Assembly: GCA_947650285.1 (NCBI GenBank)
Contig: CANTFL010000873.1
Coordinates: forward strand, 62,001-126,000
DNA length: 64,000 bases
Source: Hyaloperonospora brassicae
Lineage: Eukaryota; Oomycota; Peronosporomycetes; Peronosporales; Peronosporaceae
Reading direction: 5' to 3'
The notes under the pieces are model-generated. The model ran no database searches. It was not told the DNA's origin and saw only the letters and a list, made by a program, of their open reading frames with translations. The position numbers and the translations under genes are program-made. Shown here piece after piece: positions 47,571-59,762 of this stretch. Position 1 is the first letter of the stretch. Each line of letters starts with the position of its first letter.

Positions 47571-50500
47571 CAATCAAGTTATTACGTACGATGGAAACGC
47601 TATAAATAATTACATATTACATGTGCACCTTTTTCCATCCGGAAAGTTAAAGCCTATATCCATTAAAATTATACAAGAAAATTGCAATTTTCCTCATTTT
47701 GCTTATGATAACCAAAATCGGTACATATATATATAAATATATATATTGAACGTTCAAGCCAAGGTCATAGATCGCAGGAAGTTGATCACATTCCTTTGCA
47801 TATCGCTATGGATTAGGTGTGGCAACAGTTCTAATTGGAGTGTGTAAGGGTAAACAAGAATAATTTGATTTCTTTATCACTGTGTCGCGACTGCTCGAGC
47901 AACGCCAGATGAATATGATGTTTCTTCTCGTGCTCTCAGTTTTTTGTATTACATATTGAAGTAGCATAGTGATCAACTTCAATTTACAGGTCAGGAGAAA
48001 CATGCTGTATCGGGTGAACGCCACCGCATCATCTGCCGCTAGACTTGCTATTTATTATAAAATACGAGTCAATATATTAAGACACCTACATAAAGTACAA
48101 CGAAGCAGACTATACGGTTCGCCAGCGCAGTGAATATCTCTTAAGGAATAGATTAGAGCTTACCATAAATTCAGTAGTAGATTCTCTGGGGATTGTATCT
48201 CATGATGATGACACGAAATAACAAACCTATTGATGAACAAGTGCCTATCGTGCTCGTAAATGAAATGTTGACAGTGACTTAGTCGCGCGTGTGAGAATAG
48301 ATGCAAGTCTATTTACATATCAAGTACAACAGATACCATCGTAAACTCGACCCTTAAAAAGAAATAGGGTCAATTTTTTGGATGCAACGCGTTCATTACC
48401 GAATATACGAGGGTCTAAAACCCTGTCCCCGCGCTACATGAACAATCTTTAGTAAATTAATGTTTGTTACTTCTTAAGAATATCGTGCCGCACCCTATTC
48501 TTATTATTGTGTGTTTCGTTTAGATTCCCTCACAAAACGGCATACAAAGTCTTGTTTAGGCTCTACATGTTTTCGAAGATTTCATAAATCATTTTCCGCA
48601 GTAAAGATCAGGCGTCAAAAACTTCAAAACGTAAACCGCATTAATGATAAATCGATATTTCTTGACTCACCTAATAATAGATAGTGATGCCGGTCGTAAT
48701 TGTCTCGACACAAGATGACTAATTCGCAGTTGCAAATTATCCTTGTGAAGAAGAGACCGACCCTTGACGCTTCGGAATCATTACTTTTGCTCTAAGCATC
48801 ACCAATAGTGATAGCGCGATCTCGCTACCGGTACAAAACAGCTTTATACAAGCTAAAACACGGATCGTCACTGCAGCCTCAGTATGAGCTGGTAACTAGC
48901 AAAAGGTATAGTCTTAAATTCTCTCGTGTTTAGGAAATACCCAAAACGACATTCTAGATGTATGGCTTGTCATAATGAGCCTCAACAGGAATGGCTCCTC
49001 TCGTAAAAATCTACGTTATTAGTAGAGGAAATCTTCTGGTGAGAGCTTTGTACGGACACCCAAACCATATCTTCCGAATCATGAAATTCAGCGTTGAAGC
49101 TAATATGTAAATGGTGCACAAAATATATATTGAAAACAATAAAATACTAAGAAAAGGTGCGCCGACAGTAAACGAATGTATATATCAGGCGTTTTCTTAC
49201 GTTTCGCTACCGCATAGAATATCATCCATATAATTAGGTCCATTTACAGAACAAATAAAGCTTCAAAATATTGAATACACCTTCGTGACAACAAACTCAG
49301 GTTTAATTGCAGTCGCACAAATCAACACAAAGTAAAAGTAAAACAGAATTAGTGCTGAAATCTCATGATTGGCTACATACAATGACAATACTCAAGAAGT
49401 ATTACTTGACCAGGTCAAGTTGCGGTCGGGGTGCGTGCGTCCGCACTGTCCCAAATGCTGATCGCACATGTCGAACGTTTCTCGAGATATTATCCCCCTG
49501 ACATCTTGAAGTACCCCCAAGCATATGTATTTATTCTTACCGTTTGTCAAGTTTCTTTAGCTTCAAATTTAGAAGAAGTAGAACCTTACCTATGACAGGT
49601 CATATAGTTGTCACTTTAATATTAGACAAAATTAGAGTTTTTTTATCAGGATCCTACGCGTTCGGGTCGCTCCTTTGTATATAACAAATTTGATAATAGA
49701 GAAGAAGGATGTCTCGAGGCGAGCCTTTCGTATGAGACTGACTTTAATACAGAGATCTATGTAATACGGTCAAAGTAGAATTTAATTTGTTATTTATTTT
49801 GCGCATAAATTTTTTCTTTATATGTAACCACCTCAATTCTAAAGTTTGTAATAATTTGCTTGTTTTGTCGATGGTACGAAGCAAAGGTCAACCATTCATC
49901 CGAAGCGCTTTACAACTAATGAGCCAGATATCAGGATGTATATTATAAGCGTAGTTTACTCGATAATATGCTTAAGAAAGTCAACTAAAAACAAGGAATC
50001 AAATCGGGCTATTGTATAAAGAAAAAAAGCTTCATTCTCTTAAATACTTACAATGTGGTGATACGAGGGAGAATACTATCGAAAAACGCGTCTACCAAAG
50101 CGAGTAGAAAGTTGACAATATAAACTTTATTTTATCATGTAATATATATATATTAAATTTGATTCGAAAGCATCCTAATAAAGAGATGTGTCAGGTCTAA
50201 CGGGATCCAATCAAGCGTAATTATACGCCTTCATTCGAAAATAAATTGAAAAATTACTTATAAGCGATATCAAAGCGAGAGAGTGAGTGTAAAAATTACA
50301 AACATCGGGTACGCGTAAGTCTCGCTTTATCCTTACGCTTGGTAGCATTGTTGCCATGGCGACATTTACCTATATCCTACGTTACACTAACTTTCAGTTA
50401 TATGAGCGCTGGCGCATACAGTTTTGGCGTGTAAGCATTTATAATCTTGGTGTCAGGGCGAGGTTTTGTAGTACGAGCTGTTCGCGTGAGAGGTTTCCAG

Positions 50501-51714
50501 CCAGTATTTGACATTATTTTCAAGAAAGGTCGTAGCCTCCTTGATGGTTCCAGGGTCCGGAGAAGCGTGCTCTTAAAGATGACCCTGTACCATCGCGTTT
50601 TTCGCCGATAACCCGCCATTTTGTTATAGGTGAGGTATTGATGTTACCGGCTAAAGACATTGATAATTGTAGCTAAGGCTCGTGCCTTTCGAAATGGCCT
50701 CGCTAAGTGTGTCTAGCATACAGGATGTCGCGACGAAGTTGGTTAATTACGGAAAAATAATCTCCAGTGACTATGCGGGTTTAAAACGCCGCTTTCAGTT
50801 GCTTGTCAAAATTTTGCATAGACTCCCAAACGCCGCAAATTTGTAAGTGCAACATGCGGCGACAAATGCCATACTAAATATCCGTATAATGCCTGCGGTG
50901 TGCGTCTGAATGTGGGGAAGAAAAATGATGTATTCGGCGACTTCCATATTAGATTTTTTGGGACTTACATCGAACGTATACATGTGATGTGTCCCACAGT
51001 ACATGTATGCGCCGTTATATTACTCGCACTTGCAAATAAGGCGGTTCATTATTGCAGCGAAAAGTATAAACCAAACCAGGCCTCACATACGCAAAGGTAT
51101 GGCCATCCTCTTCGGTCGGGATGGTATGTCGATTTGCAAATCGTCGAATCAACCATCAAAAGCGGGTCTTGGCTCTACCTATGCAAACCTCCTGTATCAT
51201 AGACGATGATTCCATAAGGCGGAAGCTCTCGGTCCAGTATCATGCAATTTTGTTGACACGAAAACTGTTGTAGCTATCGAGCTGTTCGTAAGACCGTACC
51301 TGAGATTTCGAATACAATTCGCGCTTTTAAAAATATTAATTTATCCCATCTTAATCATTTTGCGGAATCCCGAAAAAACCATGATAAGTTCTTGGACTTT
51401 TCAGCCAGCATCCTTCGAAGGGCTTGGCCGTCGACGCCTATCCACCAAACTCATATAGAAGTGATGCTTAGAAGAGAATGTCTACAATATTTGTATTTAT
51501 ATTGCTGGATCAACAACCTCACAATTAAATTCATGACATGAAAATATTAGGTTAAACCAAATTAAAAAGATGTTAATCTCCGACGGCACAGATTTGAAAT
51601 TTGATCCGAATAGACCCTCCTATTCGCCGCATAATGTTTAAGTGGTCAAAGATATAATTTTCAAAAGCATGTGAAAGTTATCTTTGCTATACGTGTGAGA
51701 CGAAGTGGCGATCA

Positions 51715-51950
51715 CAAGCGTGTTTTTAAGTGACTGTCCACTGGAGCCCAGACGACCGACTATCGGAAAAAGGACTCCTTTTCGGGGAGAACGCTTCTTT
51801 TCTCACCTTGTGTACCCGTCGGCGAGGCGGACTGCACTCTTTCAGGTGGACTTGTGTCGAGGGACGCTAAACCGGGTATATGATAAGATTTTGGGTTCGT
51901 GTAGGAATCTTTACACAACCACGGGTATACTTGTTGGGTGATCGGTATGA
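51715..51950 (-). repeat. GC-richer dispersed repeat, copy 2
   Basis: An inverted and diverged match to the island near 36.3 kb (shared CGACGGGTACACAAGGTGAG and GTCGTCTGGGCTCCAGTGGA-like stretch). It stands out by composition from the surrounding AT-rich DNA. Confidence 0.55.
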
Positions 51951-54555
51951 CTCACCCTGATCTCAGCGAGTTTGTCTTTTTCGATTAAAAGATACTTAAT
52001 CCACTTGACCTTCTGCCCACTACAGCCGTCCCGCGATCTTGTATCTTGTCCACTACGTGTTGCTGCTTCCGATCGAAGAAAGGGGTTTTCTGTATAGTCA
52101 TCGATCCCTGACTTAATATTCTAGTTATATCAGTTGATTTAAGTATGAGAGTTATCCTGACGTCGTGTGGTCAGTAATTTAACCCAAAGCATGATTAGGC
52201 ACATGTACTTGTATGCAAGTTTATCTCTGTGTGATTTTTAACCATTTAAAGCAAATCTACCACTATGTCACCCAGGGGCTTCAATTCTTCAGTTGCCCGC
52301 TTGCAAGAAGTGACCCACTTCATGTATTCTTATACTCGCAGTTGCGTCGCGAGATGTGGCACAACCTCACCTGATTGCGATCGCGTTTCTGATTTTAATT
52401 TGGCACCAGATCGCGATATCTCTTAAGATCGTGATTGGGAGATACACAGCTACGCAATTTCAATCGCGTCGTGTAGTAGACCTATACCAGATTGCGATCG
52501 CACCATAGGAGTGATCGCCTCCGTTATTATGCTCGCGTAATATTTTGCGAACGCTTCCGTGCTCATGATTGCGTACCTACTCGTAATTGTCTCCGTGAAT
52601 GCGTATGGCATAGAATGCTGCACAACCTTGTTTTTCATCGTTCGAAGACTGGGATACGATAGTCTTTTTCCGTCAGCTATTTTTGCGCGTTGCAACACCG
52701 GAACGCGATGATTGCGGCCGTTTTTACTGATCATTTTCTGATCCGCACTTAGCCTAACCACGATCGGTCCTACCGTCCTAAATTTCTTGGTCACTTACCT
52801 CTACATTTACCAAAAGTCTAATTTCTGCAGCAAGGCGCCGCCTGGATAATGACGTTTTAGGTAGTTTGCGGTTTAGCCGTCATTGTTGAAGTACAGCTAA
52901 TATGTTACAGCGCGGGTCGGCTCCTAATGGGCGCTTACGAGGACACGTGTACCACTAGCCATAGTTGCTGCTATATCGCATGACGTTTGAAATGACTAGT
53001 GTCATTCGCACTCCTTTCCCTTATCAAAATAAGTCAGAAACGTACGCTCACGAAGGAGGAGCCAGTCATGGAACTGTTGCACGCTCGTCTTGTACGCAAT
53101 CCATGAACTGGCTACGTCCCTCATGTATTAGAACAAGAAAGTTGCAAATATAGTCGAATTAGAGGGCAGCCAAAATACCGCCGCTTCGCCATACTACCGT
53201 GTCACGCATGGGCGAAACATAACAATGTTACTCTAAAAATCACCCAAGACATACGATCACCAAGGAATTTTGTCCCCTTTCAAGTTTATCTCCGTTCAAC
53301 GTAAATGCTCAGCTTCGTCAAATTTTTAGATATGAAATTTTCGAAAGCTTGGCAACGTCCGTATATATTCTGTCAACTAACGTCTATGCTACTTTAGATC
53401 TCACCCCGACACGTAGTATGTTAATTATCACACGGTGTGCATCAGTTGTTCTACTTCCGTCGTCATAATGGTCGACCTTGGCTCCCAATGTAAAGGAGAT
53501 GTTTGTCATCAGACCTCCTTGACCTTGCATTGGCGGACATGTCCAACCGCTGAATCATTATCTATTTCGAAATTATAAAGCGTATAGCCATGTGATATCG
53601 AGGGTGTTTATCATACGTCCAACGAGGCGTGGCGTAAGCCGGACCCGACTCTTGAGAGCCTAATAAGATGTCATTTATGTGAAAATCTTGCCAAGATACA
53701 AATCTACTCATTGTCACTGCTGTCGCCGACAAAGCAATCAGCTCAATTGACATATACGGCACTGCTACACCAGACTGCTATGTGGGTATTGCAGCCTTTT
53801 GTGAGAGATCAGGGTAGAGATAACCAGCCGTCACGTGTCGAGATCGGAAAAGCCGTGCTTCTGCTATAGCAGGTGCAGCGCATTCCTAATCATGCTTGTA
53901 TGTCACCTAGGGCTTCTTGATTAGGATATCTGCTGAGTCCCACTCAACCGATCTTAGAAATGTAACACCCCGTGACATTTCTACTATCACCACAGACACC
54001 TCAGCATTTAAATAAAAAAGCAAATTTTACGTTGACATTGCGTTGTACACACCACACAGAATTCGTCACATGTAGGCTCGCCTCTATTGGAGCGATGGTT
54101 GACACATTATAATCAGATGTTCACCTGCGGCTCAACGAACCTTTAAGTTTGATGATCTAGACTACGGAGTATAGTGGAAAGCGGTTGATACGAACAAGAT
54201 GAACGACTGACAAGTTTAATCTGGCAAAGGCAAACTTTCGATTATATGCTCAGTAGTCTTCCAATTCCCAAAGCAACTGACTTCAATTACATCTATGTTT
54301 AAAAATCTCGAAGGTTACGCCCAAACAAGTTTTGCATTCTTCTATTCAAAACATGAACTGATACCTTTACGTCTAAATAGTGATAAACTTGTCTTGTACT
54401 AAAATGCAAGTTTTACACTTTACCAGCGAACATGTTTGTGATTATCTCTCTGGGCGGCTGAAACATGTCAGCTTCGACTGAACACTTTTCGTACTGCACC
54501 AATTATGTGCCTGGTACACCACAGTGCAAAAGTACAAGCTCTCTTATGTAGCCCG

Positions 54556-54705
54556 GTTACTGTAATTTACTACTCAAGTGTGCAACCACAACATGTATTT
54601 CTTGTCATCAACGTGAAAAGCGTCACTTAAGTTACTGTAATTTACTACCCAAGTGTGCAACTACAACATGTATTTCTTGTCATCAACGTAAAAATCCTCA
54701 CTTCG
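54556..54705. repeat. 75-bp tandem duplication
   Basis: Units at 54556-54630 and 54631-54705 begin GTTACTGTAATTTACTAC and differ at a few positions. It lies just left of the solo LTR. Confidence 0.9.
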
Positions 54706-54829
54706 GTCAATCCAATAGTAAAAGCCCCAGTAACCATTGCACCTGACGTGTTGAAATACGTGTAAGAAAAGAGAGACGACGGATGTTTCGCCTGTGCGAC
54801 AAAAAGAACACATTGTGGTCGATGGCATG

Positions 54830-55353
54830 TGTAACGGGGCACCGACGACTTCGTACTGGTCTGCCAGTACAGAACTAAGTATCACTGACAACAGTGAAGG
54901 TCAATGCCCAGAAAGGTGTAGATAATACACAGAGGAAGGAAAATGACTATGGTAAAGATTAGTCGTGGTAAAAGTGAAACTTTTATTATAGCAATTAAGC
55001 CCTATAATACTTGTTTCTCTGTTAGTACTGACTTAATCTTATTGATATAACTAAAGGTATGATGAAGTCCACTCACCACCCATTTTTGCGCGAGTCTAGC
55101 AGCGATTGAAGATTGATATAAACCTACTAGAATGATAATAAACCCCAAAAATAGACTGAATAATAAATTAGTATTTTGATAAAATTAATATAAGATAATA
55201 ATATTATCACAATATCAACCAATGAGTAGACTCTTTGGTCATCCCGACAATATTCTTAAACTTAGGGATATTGGTATAAGAATATATAACGTAATCTTCT
55301 TTATTGCCATTTCTTTTTAAAGATAATTTCATGTAACGGCCTACCTTGTTACA
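54830..55353 (-). mobile_element. Solo LTR, family B, copy 2
   Basis: From TGTAACGGGG to CTTGTTACA. It is related to 28652-29092 and, inverted, to 61007-61397. An AT-rich stretch of about 80 nt (near 55120-55205) is extra compared with the other copies. The flanking 5-mers GCATG and GCATA (4 of 5) fit a target duplication, so this is a solo LTR left by recombination. Confidence 0.85.
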
Positions 55354-56322
55354 GCATACTCTATCAGAAGGCAACTGCTTGTGATTTCTAAATCTGCCGC
55401 TGGACGAGGAGGTGCTGTAATGTTTGTGACGCGGAAGGCTATGCTACATCAACCGTCTAGAATTTTCAAGCGTCGAGACTTTGCAAGCGTCGAGAAGTTG
55501 TTCGTCTGCGCTATCGTGTGAGTCAATCATGTGCGCACGCACGAGTGAACAGCACATGACTCTTAGCGAACGACCGAAATTTGTGCCTAATCAAGAGTGG
55601 CACGAACATGTATATAGATGCACATAAAGAAGCACCTACTCGATCGAACCTTGCATGATGTGTGGTATAATCCGCGCGCGAGCACACAGACGTGGACACA
55701 AGTCAATGCACGCACAGACAGTAAGCAGATGTGGAGAAGTATAGCAATCACAGCACGCAAACACTCGAACGGTTTCATGACTTTGCCGTTATGATCGTAA
55801 TACAAACGCATGATGTTGTTTTATTGATCTTCAACATCAAGGGCATGTTGCGTCTTTCGACTGTTTGCCAATGATGTAACGAGCGCGAACTAGAATGAAA
55901 GATAAGGAGACGACGACAACTACAAGTCTAGCAGATGACACGTCGCCTGACTGGCCACTGCTAGGTGTATATATGTCGTGTTGTGCATGTACAAGACGAT
56001 GGCAATCAAATATATTACATAGGTGGTTATTGCCAAAGCTACCAGGCGAGTTTATCTTCGGTCGCGCTGAGCGGCAAGACATCAGTCATCGTGTAGCTGC
56101 CAAAAACTTGGTGTACTCGCCTTGATGATTGCCGCGTCACGCTCTCAACTTATCACCGTAGTCATCGTATAGTTTGGTCCAGCCATTTTCATGCTAGCGA
56201 CTAAGAGGCGTCCTTATGCAGCTCCCATTCCCGAAAGACTTGCCACAGAACGTACTCGGGTGTCGCTTCTCTCCTTGTGCATCTAGCCCGTTTCAGCATG
56301 CTCCACAACTGTCTTCTTCGGC
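55354..56322. other. Intergenic region, nothing recognised
   Basis: This lies between the solo LTR and the 3' end of the effector gene. Short open frames have no motif. It presumably holds the effector 3' UTR. Confidence 0.5.
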
Positions 56323-57345
56323 TCACCAGTGCGTCGCAAGAGACTCAGCTCTTTGGCAAGAGTCGTCGTGGCCTTGAAGTTCAAACTTGTTGTACAGGAT
56401 GACGTACTCCTTTAACAGCGGTAGGAGCGCCTCGTCAAACAACTCTCTATTATATTGATGTAGCTTCAGCTTCTTGAAAGCTTTGTGGGGAGCCATACCG
56501 GACTCAAAACGTTGTCCTAGCATCAGGGTCAATAGCTCGACAGCTCGCGCGCGGTCGGTTTCAGATTCAAATGCAGCACGTACCTTAGATAGAAAGGCAG
56601 GTCGCCATCCAGCCCGCCATATCAATCGCTCAAGGTACATATCTTCACCCCTTATGTTATACTCGAAACGACAAAACGACCTTACCACGTCGTGCAAGAG
56701 GCGATAATAGTCAGTGAAACCAAGGATATCATGATGCGGGTCGAGTCCCTCGAAGAGTTGATACAGCTGCATTTGTTGGTCAGACCATCTAGCCATCAAA
56801 GAGCCCATAAGAATCTTCCCCGTGGACCTTACTCTGTGATCAGTGGACCTCAACATCAAGGCGATCAATGCATGCCAACGATGATCCGAGGGCGCACGAA
56901 GCAAGTCTTCGAGCAGTGGCTGGTTATCCTTCGCCAGAAAAGTTGCCACTTTGTTATACTCTGGTCTGCCTTCCGCTATCGGGGATCCATACCGCACACC
57001 GTGCTTCTTCAAAAGCTTTTTGAGAGGAACAACGAGTTGGTCCATGTCTTGCGCCGCTGCGAGACGTCCAGCGAGACTTTCCATGTGATAACCCACGCGC
57101 ATTATGTCCAACAGCTCCGCGACAAGTCTAGGCAGCCGGCTTAATTCTACTCTCTCCTCGTCGGTGCTGGTGTCGTTGATGATAAGCAACTTGTCGGAAG
57201 GGATGCCGTCTTGGCCAGTGGATGATACGTGGACGACTCCAGAGCCATAGAGACCCTTGGTATCATGACTCGCAGCCTTTACGGTGCCGTCGGCACGTAT
57301 CTGGAGCGCAGATGAGGCCATGAGTGTGAGCGAAAAGACACGCAT
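56323..57345 (-). CDS. Predicted secreted dEER effector, RXLR replaced
   Basis: A 340-aa protein starting at the first ATG of the frame (57345); the open frame extends upstream without Met. Residues 1 to about 20 (MRVFSLTLMASSALQIRADG) form a signal peptide. A DEER motif lies at 62-65, at the normal distance, but the RXLR position is occupied by SDKLL (about 50-54). RXLR-dEER proteins are secreted by oomycetes into plant cells, where they act on host targets; several downy mildew effectors keep only EER. The C-terminal ~270 residues are helical and rich in Leu, Trp and Tyr (RWHALIALML, LIWRAGWRPAF, LLKEYVILYNKF), compatible with WY-type folds. This is an inference from spacing of Trp and Tyr. 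The gene is intact and lies alone among transposons. The host target is unknown. Confidence 0.75.
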   Translation of the reverse strand: MRVFSLTLMASSALQIRADGTVKAASHDTKGLYGSGVVHVSSTGQDGIPSDKLLIINDTSTDEERVELSRLPRLVAELLDIMRVGYHMESLAGRLAAAQDMDQLVVPLKKLLKKHGVRYGSPIAEGRPEYNKVATFLAKDNQPLLEDLLRAPSDHRWHALIALMLRSTDHRVRSTGKILMGSLMARWSDQQMQLYQLFEGLDPHHDILGFTDYYRLLHDVVRSFCRFEYNIRGEDMYLERLIWRAGWRPAFLSKVRAAFESETDRARAVELLTLMLGQRFESGMAPHKAFKKLKLHQYNRELFDEALLPLLKEYVILYNKFELQGHDDSCQRAESLATHW

Positions 57346-57831
57346 CGCAAGAGGGGACTTGAGCTGGAGAGATACAAAATCGAAATGACAGACGATCGAT
57401 GCCACGAGATCGACTGGTTCGTTCGGGCATCCGCCGTAGGAGAGCCGTAGCAAGGGAGAATCAAGCTTGACACGGTATATAAAACTTTAATTCGACTTCT
57501 CGCTGGTTAAGAGACGGAACTTTGCTCAAGATACTTTGACCTGACACACTACAATGAGCGCATTTAGCCCGTGCCACCCATCCATCCATAGCAGATTCAT
57601 TTGCACTTGCTGATGCGTCCAGCGTCTGTCAAATCGCCTTGTACATAATAGACCGACAGGTCTCATGTACCGGCTATGGATGTTGATACGCCGTTGGATG
57701 AATGAAGGAGGTGGTCGGCTTGCTAAGGCCTGGGCGAACACAGACGAGACGTGCAGTCCCACGCAGCGACGGGGCCATGAGAGAAAGGCTGGGCGTCGAC
57801 TAAGTGCTCACAACGATACGAAATCGGTGTG
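57346..57831. promoter_or_regulatory. Upstream region of the effector gene
   Basis: It contains a TATATAAAA stretch at about 57475. The effector promoter must lie here. No gene recognised. Confidence 0.4.
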
Positions 57832-57840
57832 CTTTTTCTT
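57832..57840. repeat. Left 9-bp target-site duplication
   Basis: CTTTTTCTT, identical to 59409-59417. Nine base pairs is the signature length of Mutator-like transposition. Confidence 0.85.
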
Positions 57841-57979
57841 GAGTAAATCTCAAAACCAGTACCACAAATGCACAAAAGTCCCAAAACCTGCACTATACTC
57901 AATTCAAGTATAAAAAACACGCTAAATAGTCTCAGCCACATTATACTAAACTGCAACATGGGACAAGAAACTGCTTGAT
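57841..57979 (+). repeat. Left TIR of the Pack-MULE
   Basis: Its inner end reads CTGCAACATGGGACAAGAAA. It matches 59272-59408 in inverted orientation over nearly its whole length with scattered differences and small indels. Confidence 0.9.
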
Positions 57980-58089
57980 GGCTTGGGAGAGCGAGACGGT
58001 AGTAAGTGAAACAGTCAATGACAGCAAGCGCGGCAGCAAGTAAGTCGAAATACATTCGATTGGCCCTTTCGTGCCTAATGCTAACAGTT

Positions 58090-59092
58090 CATATTTCTAC
58101 CAGCTCGTACCGTGCTTCTTTTGAACCGCCATGTAAGCAGCTTAAGAAGCCTTGTATTCCGTGTCCGACCAATCTTCCCCTTGTGGACCGGCAAGGATCG
58201 TTCGGGGTGAACGATTGGGGTAACATCAGTGGTCAGGGCGGCACGCCTATGATCGGCGGTCTAATGGCCCAGACCCTATTACGGGCTTCGATGCTGGAAA
58301 GCGCGGAGTTGATAAGAACGTATGGGGCCCTATGGGTACACCCACACCCGACAACCTCGCACCTGATCCAACTGGAGTTGACATACCTGTGGGCACTGAC
58401 CTGCCTAATCCGTGTAACAAAGGTGATTAAGGCGTCTACGGGTACAAGGTAAGTATGATACACATCCACCTATTGCTGCTGTTGGTGGCCAGGGACCGTA
58501 CCCTGGCCAGTATTCCCAACATCCAACCGCAGCAAGAGTACGCTAGCCCGAGCAACTACGAGAACTACGGTCCCACAAAAGATGATGATGCATATGGCAC
58601 CATCGACGAGCGGCACATGTTTGTTTCGGCTATCTTTGGCGTCATTCCCGGTGCACCGGCCCCAATGCCTAAGGCTCGACGTGTCGGGGCGAACGCACGC
58701 TCCACGATTACTGCTACCCATCATACAAATTGTACCTCCACGCGCGAACATCGAGCTGGAGCGACCACCGCCATCAGCAGCAGATTCCTCCAGCCCAAGC
58801 CTCCATGGATCAATCGCCGCCTTCGCAACAACATCTCTCGAAGGTCAAAAGGTATCCACGTAATGTCTCATTTGGCGCACCCGTAGCTCCACAAGGACCA
58901 ATTGCGTTCCAGCAGCCACTGCCGCCACTAGAGCACCACCAGCCGCAGATAATGGCACCGCAAGAGGAGCAACACTTGATGATATACGCAGGACCGTTTG
59001 GAATGGGCCCACCGCTTATACTCGCGCGTGTTCCCAAAGGCATCTTGTCAGCTGCTTCAAACAATCCTTCAACAGTATTATGCCAACCTTAA
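58090..59092 (+). pseudogene. Captured Pro/Gln-rich gene fragment, broken
   Basis: Pieces in different frames look coding: SFGVNDWGNISGQGGTP, then (after a frame change near 58262) GPDPITGFDAGKRGVDKNVW and PTPDNLAPDPTGVDIPVGTD, then a TAA and a GTAAGT splice donor at about 58449. Downstream are GGQGPYPGQYSQHPTAAR and, in another frame, FGAPVAPQGPIAFQQPLPPL and HHQPQIMAPQEEQHL, ending at 59092. Composition suggests an extracellular or low-complexity protein. I do not recognise the parent gene. Frame changes and stops show it is not translated as one protein. Confidence 0.5.
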
Positions 59093-59271
59093 TCAAGGCT
59101 GCAAAACTAGGCAATTTAACCGAGACACGGTTGTTGCTGGTAGCTATTTGGTAAGTAAACACCGGGCGCAAAAGGGCCAACAATGTATATTTACTTGGCT
59201 TGTTGACTCACTTACTGCCTGACTTCCTGCCATTGTAGGAGTTACTTGCTGCCGCCTAGCCTATCCCTAGC

Positions 59272-59408
59272 AATCAAGCAGTTTCTTATTCCATGTTGCA
59301 GTTAAGTGTAGTGTGGCTGACACTGTTTAGCGTGTTTTTATACTTGAATTGAGTAGTACTAGTTTTGGGACTTTTGTGCATTTGTGGTGTTGGTTTTGAA
59401 ATTTAGTC
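59272..59408 (-). repeat. Right TIR of the Pack-MULE
   Basis: Inverted partner of 57841-57979, ending AAATTTAGTC directly before the target duplication. Confidence 0.9.
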
Positions 59409-59417
59409 CTTTTTCTT
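59409..59417. repeat. Right 9-bp target-site duplication
   Basis: CTTTTTCTT, exact copy of 57832-57840. Confidence 0.85.
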
Positions 59418-59762
59418 TCGACCACTTCATTCTCCTCCTCGATCACTTCTTCTTCTTCTTGTGGCACTCTTCAATTTTATCGGTTTTGAAGAGGAACGAA
59501 TTGAATATACACCTGTATTGGTAATGTTGTTGTATGGGGTACTAGTGACCACATAGCAAGGACGAAACGGCATGATTGTGTGTAACGATGGGATCGGCTG
59601 ATCGTTTTGCAACTGACACGCAGAGTCGTTATCGATAGGCTTAGAGTAGTAAAACAAGACGAACTAAGGACCTAGCTAGATGATAATTCCCTTTCCATTT
59701 GACCTTCTTCTTAGCGTTTCTACTCTACATCGTCCTTGGCTGCTGCCAAAGGTCAAAAGGTA
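59418..59762. other. Region upstream of the Copia gag
   Basis: No gene. It may include the 5' end or LTR of the Copia element, but I could not find LTR borders. Confidence 0.35.

Larger units (their letters stand above)
33705..54555. other. AT-rich gene desert
   Basis: About 21 kb with no open frame that resembles a gene on either strand; the longest frames are about 80-120 codons with AT-driven composition. It contains TA microsatellites, short tandem repeats and a few GC-richer islands (35.9-36.6 kb, 51.7-51.95 kb), listed separately. The texture is that of old transposon DNA eroded by C-to-T change. It may be heterochromatin, possibly pericentromeric; this cannot be decided from sequence alone. 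Confidence 0.6.
57841..59408. mobile_element. Pack-MULE: non-autonomous Mutator-like element with captured gene
   Basis: 1568 bp with terminal inverted repeats of about 137-139 bp (57841-57979 and 59272-59408), starting GAGTAAATCTCAAAACC / GACTAAATTTCAAAACC. The perfect 9-bp target duplications on both sides are diagnostic of MULEs. No transposase frame is present. The interior (about 58090-59090) carries a broken Pro/Gln-rich gene fragment. The TIRs have diverged at many positions while the duplication is intact. Confidence 0.9.

Noticed and set aside
54645..54891. Cys/His-containing minus-strand frames (CSFCRTGET, WGFYYWIDRSEDFYVDD) suggesting a PiggyBac-type zinc finger
   Set aside because: Too short, overlaps a 75-bp tandem duplication, and no transposase domain is nearby.
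57346..57453. N-terminal extension of the effector frame (376 codons in total)
   Set aside because: The extension starts with TTG and has no Met; the first ATG, at 57345, begins a signal peptide.
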